Assembly (NCBI RefSeq): GCF_958450345.1
Contig: NC_088780.1
Location: 95,058,226 to 95,122,225, forward strand
From: Calliphora vicina
Taxonomy: Eukaryota; Arthropoda; Insecta; Diptera; Calliphoridae
Length of the DNA stretch: 64,000 nt
Reading direction: 5' to 3'
A model generated the notes under the pieces. It searched no databases and had not been told where the DNA came from. It was given only the letters and a program-made list of their open reading frames with translations. The position numbers and the translations under genes were made by a program. Shown here piece after piece: positions 50,601-58,569 of the stretch. Numbering within the stretch: the stretch's first letter is position 1; each line of letters starts with the position of its first letter.

Positions 50601-52933
50601 GTACTAATGTTATGATTGGAGTGGAATTTTACTATTTACTTAATTAATACTTAAGCTAAGGTTTCTATTGCTCCTTTCAAGTAAAAATGATTTAATATTA
50701 TTTTTTTCAATGAAATTAAAAATATTTAATTTTAGTACATACTTCCTTATGCTTAACTATAGATATTTTGTGAATAAGCTTTTATTTTTCAATCTATAGG
50801 TCTTCTATAATATAATTTATGCTCTAAGGATGTCAAGTAGCATTCAATTCATTGGACTAGTCGAACTTAATTCAGTCAAAATTTGAAATTGGTGTAATAG
50901 TTTTCAGGATTTTTCACTTTTCTCAACATAACATGAGTTTGTTCTGGTTTCACACATAAACTTAACAAAAATAATATTAAGTTATTGAGTTGAAACTGTA
51001 TTTGAAGTTTAAACCATGTTTAACCAATAAACAAAGTTAAACCAAGCCTTAGCCTAATCGTTTGCACTAAGCAGCCAATAAAAATACAATGAATGAAAGA
51101 AAGTTTAAACCAAGTTTAATCACCAACTAAAGTTTAGCTAAACTTCCTCTTTATAAGTTTAAGTTATATTATTTATTTATTTCAATAAAAGTTAATATTT
51201 GTTGGTGTTTATCTATCAATTTTTGTTTTATACATTTAACATTCACTAAAATATTAAAAAAAAAAATTATAAAATCGTGTTATTTCATAAATTTATTTTT
51301 ATAATTTTTAGCGCCATCTTTTTTTGCTCAATCTAATTGGCCAAATTTTTCACAATTTGTTTTATGTTAAAAATGTTGGTGTTGCTTATTTATTTTTTTT
51401 ATTGTTCAAAATAGAAAAAAACATATAATATTAAGAATTTTTATTTAGCAACGCCTCATTTTTATACTGGCGACACATTAAAATTTTTATTTTGTTTTTG
51501 TTCAAATAATATTTTTCATTTCTTGCAAACGTTTTGAAACAAATTTGTTAAATGTTTTATTAAATGAATTAAAACATTTGTTGAATATGTAATGAAATTC
51601 GTTTGAGGTTTGTAATGACTTGTTGTAAGATTTTTTACAATTCAATTAGAAAATTAAATAAAATTTATGAATGATTGAAGAATATGTGTTGTAATATTGT
51701 AAATTTTATTTGTTACAGAAAAAATGAAATGAAATTGAACATATTAAGATTAACATCTTTTTTGTTTTGTTCATAACTTTGGTTCTTTAACTGGGATTTG
51801 ACTCAAACTTTGTCACCTGAACCTAATGAAAACTTTAGTTATTTGTGGGTGCAAATTTAACAAGTACTTTCAAAGTAAAATAAAAAATTTTCAGTTGATA
51901 CAAGATAAGTTGATTTTAGTATAATTAAAATTTATATTTTTCGTACTTTTTTCAATTACTCTTTATTTTGGTATTTTTGCTACGATTTTGCTAAAACTTT
52001 GTCATGTCAATACTAAAAGTTTAACCTATGTGTAGATGATAAAATAAATATCACATTTGAAGAAAAATAAGGACTTTTATATTGATTCAAATAGACTTTA
52101 TTTTAGCATAATTGAATTTTTTTTATTTTTAGTACTATTTTCTATTGCTTACCAAGATAATTATGACTTGAGGTATTAAATTAAAAAAATATAGCTTACC
52201 ACGCCCCTTTTATAAGGGCGTTATTTAAACAGCTAATACTGAATTTAACAAAATTAGTTAAATAGTACTTTTCAAGTTAATTTTTCACTCAAATCCACAA
52301 GAATTTGAATTTCTAAAGTTAAAAAGATTAAAATGAACTATGTTTAACATAAAAGTCGATAATTATTCTTGAATAAAAGTGTTAAGAGCTAAATTTTCCA
52401 AGTGCTTACCTTCGGAATATCAAAATTATTTGAATTCAAAAGTCTTTAAGAGGTAAAGTTGTTTTACAATCTCAGAAAACAGTAAAACATTGAAAACAAT
52501 CGACGGAAAGAACTCTATGAACATTTTTTTTCATGCGAAAAATATTTTTGTTGTTACGAAAAACTTATTTCAAATCCAATTAAAATTTTGAAAATAAACT
52601 TAAACCTGTTAAATTGTTCAAAGCGAATGAAATTTTTAAGAAGATTACAACTTTGAAACACAGCCTAACTAACAAATTCGTTTCTAAAGCCATTAATCTA
52701 AATATTTCTAACATATTGGGTTTTGAAAGAAAAAAATTTAAGTTTGAAAGCAAGCTTTAAATAGAAATATTTATAAAATTCCCTACAATTCCTAACAATT
52801 AATGAAATTTTGTTTTGCTAAATAGATACTTACATTGCATGGTGAATGCTGGCGATGAGGGCATACTTTGATTGATAATATTATCCTCTTGACCAAAACG
52901 TGATGTTGACGACGGCACCAAACAGGACAACAT
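14415..52933 (-). CDS. zfh1: zfh1, ZEB-family zinc-finger homeodomain repressor
   Basis: Five coding exons splice in phase to 1265 residues: 52834-52933, 32779-32960, 31794-32666, 14681-17129, 14415-14608. In order: C2H2-type fingers at residues 83-104 and 349-369; a cluster at 387-407, 418-438 and 446-468; a lone finger near 760-784; a homeodomain at about 840-902 with VWFQNNRSRERK; a CtBP-recruiting PLDLS motif near 942; and a C-terminal cluster at 1180-1200, 1208-1228 and 1236-1255. Nine fingers with a central homeodomain is the insect Zfh1 (vertebrate ZEB1/2) plan. Zfh1 is a nuclear repressor used in mesoderm, muscle, gonad and motor neurons. Homopolymeric Gln, His and Ala tracts make it about 200 residues longer than the Drosophila protein as I remember it. 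All splice sites are canonical GT-AG. Confidence 0.95.
14681..17129 (-). CDS. zfh1: zfh1 main coding exon 4
   Basis: Acceptor TTTGCAG at 17130 and donor GTAAGT at 14680, 816 codons plus one base. It holds the three-finger N-terminal cluster, an acidic low-complexity region with SPIKQEQ- and SLIKQEK-type matches to the sumoylation consensus, the lone finger, the homeodomain, PLDLSVK and a second MNLSRK motif, poly-Ala and poly-Gln runs, and the first finger of the C-terminal cluster ending HKYEHSG. Confidence 0.96.
23500..23660. repeat. Short inverted-repeat-bounded fragment of unknown class
   Basis: ATGGTCGGCACTCATAG at about 23500 and CTTATGCCGACCACTG at about 23640 carry an inverted GGTCGGCA/TGCCGACC pair about 130 bases apart. 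The interior is GC-richer than the surrounding intron. This looks like the ends of a small non-autonomous transposon, but I cannot assign a family. Confidence 0.3.
25252..25844 (+). mobile_element. mini-me/INE-1-like repeat, copy B
   Basis: It begins AACAAGTAAGAGAGCTATAT and ends GGTGAAGGGTATAAAA, like copy A. Compared with copy A, it lacks about 90 bases of the middle (the part around 1030-1115 in copy A) and about 25 bases after the GACA run. The element sits in zfh1 intron 3. Confidence 0.65.
27559..28338 (+). mobile_element. Foldback element, copy 1 (complete arms and loop)
   Basis: Two long arms in inverted orientation (about 27559-27837 and 28079-28338) flank a unique loop of about 240 bases. 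Shared arm blocks include CCCAAAGATTTGGGGCC (or its complement), GTCTCCCAGTTTTG, TATCTTGCAAA and TTCATCTTCAAGGTCAAAAT-type text. The outer end on the right is TTTTTCGTGTTGCACTGTG. There is no transposase, so it is non-autonomous. The architecture is that of a foldback/long-TIR MITE. In zfh1 pre-mRNA the arms could pair into a duplex of about 260 bp. Confidence 0.75.
30081..30110 (+). mobile_element. Solo pogo/Tigger-like terminus
   Basis: A TA dinucleotide is followed by CAGTAAAACCTTGATAATCC and GGATTAACCA, the classic Tigger-type terminal sequence. The rest of the element is absent, and a foldback copy begins about 25 bases later. Confidence 0.55.
30136..30650 (-). mobile_element. Foldback element, copy 2 (one arm plus loop)
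   Basis: It carries one arm (about 30136-30390, with CCCAAAGATTTGGGGCC) followed by the loop in the order opposite to copy 1 (CCCCTGTTCAGG first, AGGCAGCTTAAAAAAAATAA last). This is what an insertion in the reverse orientation would give. The second arm is missing, so this copy is truncated. Confidence 0.65.
31794..32666 (-). CDS. zfh1: zfh1 coding exon 3
   Basis: Acceptor ATTTCCAG at 32667 and donor GTGAGT at 31793, 291 full codons. It starts PLRNHIASEH (completing finger 1), continues with long Ser/Asn-, Thr- and Gln/His-rich stretches, and ends with finger 2 (CLHCTALF...HELMH). The repetitive middle looks expanded by CAG/CAT slippage. Confidence 0.93.
32779..32960 (-). CDS. zfh1: zfh1 coding exon 2
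   Basis: Acceptor TTTACAG at 32961 and donor GTGAGT at 32778. It encodes residues 34-94, a Ser/Pro-rich stretch followed by FMVSCPQCHVRLSGFE, the first half of finger 1. The zinc-binding His residues of that finger come from exon 3, which confirms the splice. Confidence 0.9.
35308..35412 (+). pseudogene. Possible RNase H remnant of a Jockey-type LINE
   Basis: The frame reads SCIADELADEMRLELRFNDF, close to the GNCxADELAR block of the RNase H domain in insect LINEs. A preceding VSESDD in another frame could be the decayed GHSxIxGN part. The local GC content is above the surroundings. Only this fragment survives, so the class is tentative. Confidence 0.35.
37187..37559. mobile_element. Foldback element, copy 3 (loop mostly lost)
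   Basis: It opens with CACAGTGCAACAGGAAAAAA and ATATACGGACACCACTAC, runs through one nearly full arm to about 37490, then jumps to a short reversed piece of the other arm (CTGGGAGACACGGGTC to GTCCGTATATGGTTATA). The remainder is deleted. It shows the outer terminus of the family most clearly. Confidence 0.65.
38895..39660 (+). repeat. Degenerate tandem array, period about 125-175 bp
   Basis: A phrase of the form TTGTGGTAAATCGAAATAAA followed by AAGA and a T-poor stretch recurs near 38898, 39025, 39200, 39350, 39487 and 39627. Between the phrases runs AGTTTTATCAAC-type text with CATCAAGGTCGAGTAAA variants. Copies are strongly diverged. The array ends against foldback copy 4. Confidence 0.5.
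39690..39998 (+). mobile_element. Foldback element, copy 4 (single arm)
   Basis: One right-hand arm runs from TTTTTTGCGATATTCATCTT to the terminal CGTGTTGCACTGTG at 39998. It keeps the CCCCAAATCTTTGGGGCC palindromic core. No matching left arm is present. Confidence 0.65.
41721..42132 (+). repeat. Tandem duplication, about 194-bp unit, two copies
   Basis: CTAGATTGACCCAAAATTTT starts at 41721 and again, slightly changed, at 41915. The following AAATCAAAGGAAATT, ATAATTTACAA, TTTAAATATTTAAAAACAAT and ATCCCTTTTTATTTTAAAAT blocks repeat in the same order. The second copy has a small insertion near 42080. Confidence 0.65.
42720..43600 (+). repeat. Degenerate short-period array with TTAAGCTTTAATCGTAG units
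   Basis: Variants of TTAAGCTTTAATCGTAG followed by GTCTTTAGATAGTCTTAG recur about 18 times with spacing mostly 30-55 bases. Units are incomplete and shuffled, which suggests repeated slippage or unequal exchange. Most units carry AAGCTT. Confidence 0.6.
46080..47345 (+). repeat. Degenerate tandem array, period about 143 bp, ten units
   Basis: The anchor GAAATTTAGTACTTTTTTTC followed by TATTAGCCATAACTTGGGTA or the CAATTGCTCATAATTTTGG variant occurs near 46091, 46225, 46354, 46470, 46613, 46756, 46901, 47043, 47188 and 47288. The five most regular steps are 142-145 bases. A second phrase, CTATTTATATACTAAAAGCC, marks the middle of each unit. Confidence 0.7.
49485..50770 (+). repeat. Degenerate tandem array, period about 177 bp, eight units
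   Basis: The anchor TTTAGTACTTTTTTCTAATG followed by CTCCTAACTTTGGTACTA occurs near 49495, 49679, 49855, 50032, 50211, 50382, 50571 and 50733. Steps are 184, 176, 177, 179, 171, 189 and 162 bases. The anchor is related to that of the 46-kb array, so both derive from one ancestral repeat with a length change. Confidence 0.7.
51750..52165 (+). repeat. Outlying units of the same intronic array
   Basis: Three more anchors of the same type lie near 51755 (TTGTTCATAACTTTGG), 51941 (CGTACTTTTTTCAATTACTC) and 52130 (TAGTACTATTTTCTATTGC), spaced 186 and 189 bases apart. They end about 670 bases before zfh1 exon 1. Confidence 0.55.
52834..52933 (-). CDS. zfh1: zfh1 coding exon 1 (start codon)
   Basis: ATG at 52933-52931 begins MLSCLVPSSTSRFGQED. 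Thirty-three codons plus one base precede a GTAAGT donor at 52833. The single leftover base joins the two bases from exon 2 to make Phe. The exon is supported by its open frame, strong donor and phase match. No other ATG in the vicinity gives a phase-compatible exon. It lies about 19.9 kb from exon 2. Confidence 0.8.
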
Positions 52934-53655
52934 TGGAATGGTGTTTGCTGTAGTAATTTGTTGATATTTTTTTATAATTTATTAAACAAAATTCAACAAA
53001 AAAACTTATTTTTTGTTTAATTTCACTCTTCTACTTTGTATTTTCACAATTGAAATCACAATATATTCAATAAATGAAATCGAATATTTTCCATATCAAT
53101 AAGCTCAAGCTTGTGTTAAAGCTTTTATCTCAATATTTTGAGAAGACATCTTAAACACTTTGTAGTAACTTTGTGTGTTTTAATTAAATAATCCAAATTT
53201 TGTTAGGTTTTTGTTTAAGTTTCTTTTATTTTTTTTTGTTGTATAAATTTCAATATTTTTGTTTTTTTTTTTTGCGAAATTTATTTAACTTATGTAGGTA
53301 TTTACACTCTGTTTATATTTTCACTTGTTTTAGAGAATTTTTGTTTATATTTTTTTAAAATACTTTTTGAAAACTTTAAAAATTTTTTCTTTTTTTCACG
53401 TTTCAAAATATTCTTGAATTTTTCAATAATTTTCTTTCTTTTTTTATGTTTGTATTATAATAATTTGTTGTGGTGTTTGTTTATTTTGGTAAATTCTAAA
53501 TTCTTTTTGTTTTTATAAATTTTTGTTCTGAAATTTTGTCTAGTGTGAAGAAGAACAGCGCGTGTCTTTTCGCCGCGACGTTCAGTTCGCTACTGTTAAA
53601 ACACGTTTGTACGCGACAAAATAATTCCAATTTTTACCGTTGCATTTGTGACTGA
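52934..53655 (-). other. zfh1 5' UTR (probable)
   Basis: About 720 bases lie between the start codon and the best initiator candidate at 53653. The part near 53540-53625 is GC-richer (AGCGCGTGTC, CGCCGCGACG, ACGCGACAAA) than anything nearby, as expected for the start of a transcription unit. No splice sites in it look necessary. The limits are inferred. Confidence 0.4.
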
Positions 53656-53690
53656 AACGAACGAACGAACTCTGACAAAAACTCAATATA
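53650..53690 (-). promoter_or_regulatory. Candidate zfh1 core promoter
   Basis: On the minus strand TCAGTC (53655-53650) fits the arthropod initiator TCAKTY, with +1 at 53653. TATATT (53690-53685) lies 32-37 bases upstream, slightly far for a TATA box. No clear DPE follows. Single short matches in AT-rich DNA are weak evidence. Confidence 0.25.
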
Positions 53691-54807
53691 ATATTATTTC
53701 AAATAAACTCTTGTTGGGTTGTACGTCCGTCCGTCCATGCCGTGTCTACATGTGTGTATATCCGTGTTCTTTTACGTATAACGCAGAAAAAAAACCAAAG
53801 AGGAAAATAAAAACGACCCTCTTTATTTGTATTTACAAAAACACAGCCACACTCACTTTTGAACACATGTACGGATAAAATTTACTCTAGTCTTCTCTGG
53901 TGGCTGGCTGGTTGACTGGATGGATGGATGGAAAGATGTAAGAATATGGGTTGTTATTTTGCTGCTCATATTCAAACACACCGCCACACATACACTTCCT
54001 TCATACAAAAATATCACAACTCTTCTTCAACACACACATTCGTACCTATACAGTTAGTAAAAGTATCTCACCCAAGAGTACAAAAAGTAACAGCAACTAC
54101 TACAACAACATCATCATCATCATTATTACAATCATCATCAAACCAAAATTCTCACTCACACACATCTCAGCAGCATCAACAATTTCAAAGGGACGTTTTC
54201 TTTTAGATACGACCGAATACAACTCTCGTTTATTATCGTTATTTTTTTTTTTACAGATACATTTTATGTCTGTCGCTCTGTATACAATTTTGCTCTCTTT
54301 TTGTTTTGTATTTAAAAATTGTTGATATGTTTACGTTAATTATCATTAGTTTTTGGTGGAGTTTGTGTGAACGTGTGCTTTTTCATTTATTCTCTGTTTT
54401 GATTATTTTATTTGGTTGTATTAGTGCAAGAGAGAGCGAGAATATTTTGTGTTAGTGTGCCTTAACTGTAAATTCTATATAGATTGGAGGTGTTTTTCCG
54501 TTTTTCGTATGTGTGCTTTTAACATTTTTAAGTTATTATAACGGTATACTTAACAGAATGAGGGGAAATGGTTTAGTGTTAATGTTAAGGGAATTTTGAG
54601 GGGGAGCAGTATTTTATGTGTCTTGTACTTTGTTATAATTTCATACTTATGAAGCTTTCTAGACAACTATTGATAACTTAAAGCACAAAAGTAACATTTT
54701 GTTTACCATTTCAATAGCTTAAATTTTCTTTTCTTAGGTTTTAGTAGAAATAAGTATAAGAAGTAGTAAGAAAAAGTTAGTAACTTAGATCGATTCTACT
54801 TCATTCA
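53656..54807. other. zfh1 5' flank
   Basis: Upstream flank with microsatellite-like patches (GTCC near 53722, GGAT near 53920, ATC near 54107, CA runs near 53975 and 54020). No coding exon is supported. Short plus-strand open frames here follow these simple repeats and look fortuitous. Confidence 0.4.
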
Positions 54808-56332
54808 AGTTCTAGTTCAGTTCTAGTTCAGTTCTAGTTCAGTTCTAGTTCAGTTCTAGTTCAGTTCTAGTTCAGTTCTAGTTCAGTTCTAGTTCAGTTC
54901 TAGTTCAGTTCTAGTTCAGTTCTAGTTCAGTTCTAGTTCAGTTCTAGTTCAGTTCTAGTTCAGTTCTAGTTCAGTTCTAGTTCAGTTCTAGTTCAGTTCT
55001 AGTTCAGTTCTAGTTCAGTTCTAGTTCAGTTCTAGTTCAGTTCTAGTTCAGTTCTAGTTCAGTTCTAGTTCAGTTCTAGTTCAGTTCTAGTTCAGTTCTA
55101 GTTCAGTTCTAGTTCAGTTCTAGTTCAGTTCTAGTTCAGTTCTAGTTCAGTTCTAGTTCTAGTTCAGTTCTAGTTCAGTTCTAGTTCAGTTCTAGTTCAG
55201 TTCTAGTTCAGTTCTAGTTCAGTTCTAGTTCTAGTTCAGTTCTAGTTCAGTTCTAGTTCAGTTCTAGTTCAGTTCTAGTTCAGTTCTAGTTCAGTTCTAG
55301 TTCAGTTCTAGTTCAGTTCTAGTTCAGTTCTAGTTCAGTTCTAGTTCTAGTTCAGTTCTAGTTCAGTTCTAGTTCAGTTCTAGTTCAGTTCTAGTTCAGT
55401 TCTAGTTCAGTTCTAGTTCAGTTCTAGTTCAGTTCTAGTTCAGTTCTAGTTCAGTTCTAGTTCTAGTTCAGTTCTAGTTCTAGTTCAGTTCTAGTTCAGT
55501 TCTAGTTCAGTTCTAGTTCTAGTTCAGTTCTAGTTCAGTTCTAGTTCAGTTCTAGTTCAGTTCTAGTTCAGTTCTAGTTCAGTTCTAGTTCAGTTCTAGT
55601 TCAGTTCTAGTTCAGTTCTAGTTCAGTTCTAGTTCAGTTCTAGTTCAGTTCTAGTTCAGTTCTAGTTCAGTTCTAGTTCAGTTCTAGTTCAGTTCTAGTT
55701 CAGTTCTAGTTCAGTTCTAGTTCAGTTCTAGTTCAGTTCTAGTTCAGTTCTAGTTCAGTTCTAGTTCAGTTCTAGTTCAGTTCTAGTTCAGTTCTAGTTC
55801 AGTTCTAGTTCAGTTCTAGTTCAGTTCTAGTTCAGTTCTAGTTCAGTTCTAGTTCAGTTCTAGTTCAGTTCTAGTTCAGTTCTAGTTCAGTTCTAGTTCA
55901 GTTCTAGTTCAGTTCTAGTTCAGTTCTAGTTCAGTTCTAGTTCAGTTCTAGTTCAGTTCTAGTTCAGTTCTAGTTCAGTTCTAGTTCAGTTCTAGTTCAG
56001 TTCTAGTTCAGTTCTAGTTCAGTTCTAGTTCAGTTCTAGTTCAGTTCTAGTTCAGTTCTAGTTCAGTTCTAGTTCAGTTCTAGTTCAGTTCTAGTTCAGT
56101 TCTAGTTCAGTTCTAGTTCAGTTCTAGTTCAGTTCTAGTTCAGTTCTAGTTCAGTTCTAGTTCAGTTCTAGTTCAGTTCTAGTTCTAGTTCAGTTCTAGT
56201 TCAGTTCTAGTTCAGTTCTAGTTCAGTTCTAGTTCAGTTCTAGTTCAGTTCTAGTTCAGTTCTAGTTCAGTTCTAGTTCAGTTCTAGTTCAGTTCTAGTT
56301 CAGTTATAGTTCAGTTCTAGTTCAGTTCTAGT
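54808..56332 (+). repeat. 11-bp minisatellite, AGTTCTAGTTC, about 135 units
   Basis: Near-perfect tandem repetition of AGTTCTAGTTC for about 1.5 kb. Seven places carry an extra six bases (a doubled TTCTAG), near 55158, 55228, 55346, 55460, 55479, 55518 and 56181. One point variant (CAGTTATAGTTC) lies near 56304. The very low divergence points to recent expansion or active homogenisation. The array begins about 1.15 kb upstream of the candidate zfh1 start. Confidence 0.97.
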
Positions 56333-58530
56333 ACTACGGAGATCCTGGTCGAGATCCTCAAAGTCCTCGATGTAGACAAACTCTCTCATATATGAACAGA
56401 GTACTAGGCTTATACCAAGGAGTATATGGCGCTTCAAAGCAGTTGAGGTTCTATGTCAAAAAGGGTTCAGGAATGCAATAGTCTATATACTCCGGAAGGT
56501 TTTGGAAGCAGTACCTCTTCCCGTTAACGTTTTTTCTATTCAATGGAGTTAATGTCTTAAAAGCCTTTTTTATTTCTTAAAGCTGGAGGTCAGATTCTTC
56601 TTATTATTTTATTCTGAAAGAATCTTAATCACGTGAAATTATTTTGTATAGCTGTTAGGATCTTCCCATAAGATCTTTGTTGTATTGCTGTCAGTTGTAT
56701 CATTGAGTAATCGTAAAAAAGAACATTGTGTTTGTAAAAAGCTGACCAATTTTATACAATAACAAGAACATAATCCTTTACTTAATGTTGACAGTCCTGT
56801 TAAATTACCATCATATGATTTGGAAATTGTACAGCATTCGGAGAAAACAGGGGAAATGCTTTCACTTTACGACAACTTTAACATGGTAATGTAAAGTTAA
56901 CATAGACATCGTAACATCCCTTTATAACGTAGAATTGCACAAAACTCACACACATATCCCTTAAAACGAAACTGTAAAAGTTACGTTAAAAAAACACTAC
57001 ACGATTGACTAAAAACAAGATATGAAACAGTCACCAAAAGATGAGGGTTAAATACACTGTATGTGAAAGAAAGGAAGAATAGAATAGAATTGAATTCTGA
57101 AAACTGATACGAGTTTGAGTTGTTAATTTCATGACCATATGGAAAGATGTGAAAATTGAATAAAATTAATAAACAAATACATATTTCTGTATGCTAAAGA
57201 AGAAGCAAATATTTAATAAATACAAATGAACTAATAACTGATGTACAATTTTCTTTATTAATTAATTAAGAGTTTAGAAAAGAAAAGAAATGCAACGAAA
57301 CAGTTGTAAAATATTATGATAGAATAATTAAATTAAATAATCAATGCCAATTGTATGCAAATTAATAAATAAACACTTGTGAAAATTTTCAATAAATTCT
57401 GGGAAATAAAAAAGTGTAAATTATTATAAATTAACTTTGTTAATTTCTAAGAACTTTCCATATCAAATACATGAGTAATATTTTGAAAACCGGCAAAAAA
57501 CTAAAATTGCTTAATTTTAAAAATGCGAGTACATATTTAAAAATTAATTTAATTTCAAAAATGTACATTTCATTTGAAGAGCCATCCTTCATTGTGTTCC
57601 TAAGAACCGTCAATCAATGAATTTGTTTTTCTTTCTTCATCTTATTTTTTCATACAGTTAATTTTGTGTGTTTTTTTGAGATAATTGCCTTGAACACATT
57701 TTTATTTTGTTGTTCATCTCTATACTAAATTAACTCTTGAAAAAGTTTTTGAGTAATTTGTTTGTTTTTACTTTTTTAAAGGTTCAATATACATTTTGAA
57801 TATATATCGAGATGCGAACCACACATTCAAATTAAACATCTTACGGATAAATTCTTATATTTTTTGTGTTTTTTTTTTGTTGAAAAGAAAATAAAACCTA
57901 TTGGCTTTAAGTCTTGGGCAGAGTTCTAAAACGATGGAATTTTAAGGTTTTAATAAAATGTTATGTCTGGTAAAAAAAAAATTATTAATTCATCTTTTGT
58001 TTGATCAATTCCTTCAGAATGGTGTTGTGAAAGTTGTAAGATTATCATTAAATTAATCACAAGAATTAGGCAGTGGTTATTGTTTGAAAATGTTACTTTA
58101 AAAAGGATTGGATAACCGCATAATTTAACAAACTTTTATAAAAGCCTCTTGTCGATTAGTTCGATGAAATGTTGAGTACATTTGATCACTGTTCTTGAAA
58201 AGATAACCTTAAGACCGCGGCAGCCGGTGCAAATTAATATGAAATTAAATATCAGTTGAATATATGGGTATTTTTTATAAATAAATTAACAAAAAAATTT
58301 GGCACTCGAATGAATTCGAAGCATCATTCGCCATCATATCAACTAGAAATACAAGTTGGAATTGTTATTCTAAATTTTCCGAAAGAAATTAGGATGAGAA
58401 AGAATGAACAATTCAATGAGTAACTTAAATTTGATGTTTCATATCTTACTTCATAAATAATATTCTGAATAATTGAAGTGTTTTTACAGACAAATTTTTT
58501 CGTCGCCTTAGACATAAATTAATATTATGA
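56333..58530. other. Upstream intergenic DNA
   Basis: The first 180 bases after the array (56333-56530) are GC-richer, with ACGGAGATCCTGGTCGAGAT and ACCTCTTCCCGTTAACG, and may be a fragment of an unidentified element. The rest is ordinary AT-rich sequence without a gene I can support. Confidence 0.4.
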
Positions 58531-58533
58531 TAA

Positions 58534-58561
58534 AATCCATTCCCGCCGTCGGGAATGGATT
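58534..58561. other. 12-bp perfect hairpin at the LINE 5' border
   Basis: AATCCATTCCCG (58534-58545) and CGGGAATGGATT (58550-58561) form a perfect 12-bp stem with a CCGT loop. It marks the abrupt change from AT-rich flank to the GC-rich LINE-derived block. Confidence 0.6.
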
Positions 58562-58569
58562 GAGCAATG

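Larger units (their letters stand above)
32961..52833 (-). other. zfh1 intron 1 (about 19.9 kb)
   Basis: Extremely AT-rich intron between the first two coding exons. It holds foldback copies 3 and 4, an RNase H-like remnant (35308) and at least five degenerate tandem arrays (38.9, 41.7, 42.7, 46.1 and 49.5-52.2 kb). From about 33.0-35.0, 35.5-37.1, 40.0-41.7, 43.6-46.0 and 47.4-49.4 kb I see simple AT-rich sequence with microsatellites only. Enhancers are plausible but cannot be read from sequence alone. Confidence 0.6.

Noticed and set aside
53648..54325. Plus-strand open frames upstream of zfh1
   Set aside because: They follow CA, ATC and GTCC simple repeats and lack any domain or splice context.
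54808..56332. Regular array considered as a CRISPR array
   Set aside because: Pure tandem units without spacers in a eukaryotic genome; it is a minisatellite.
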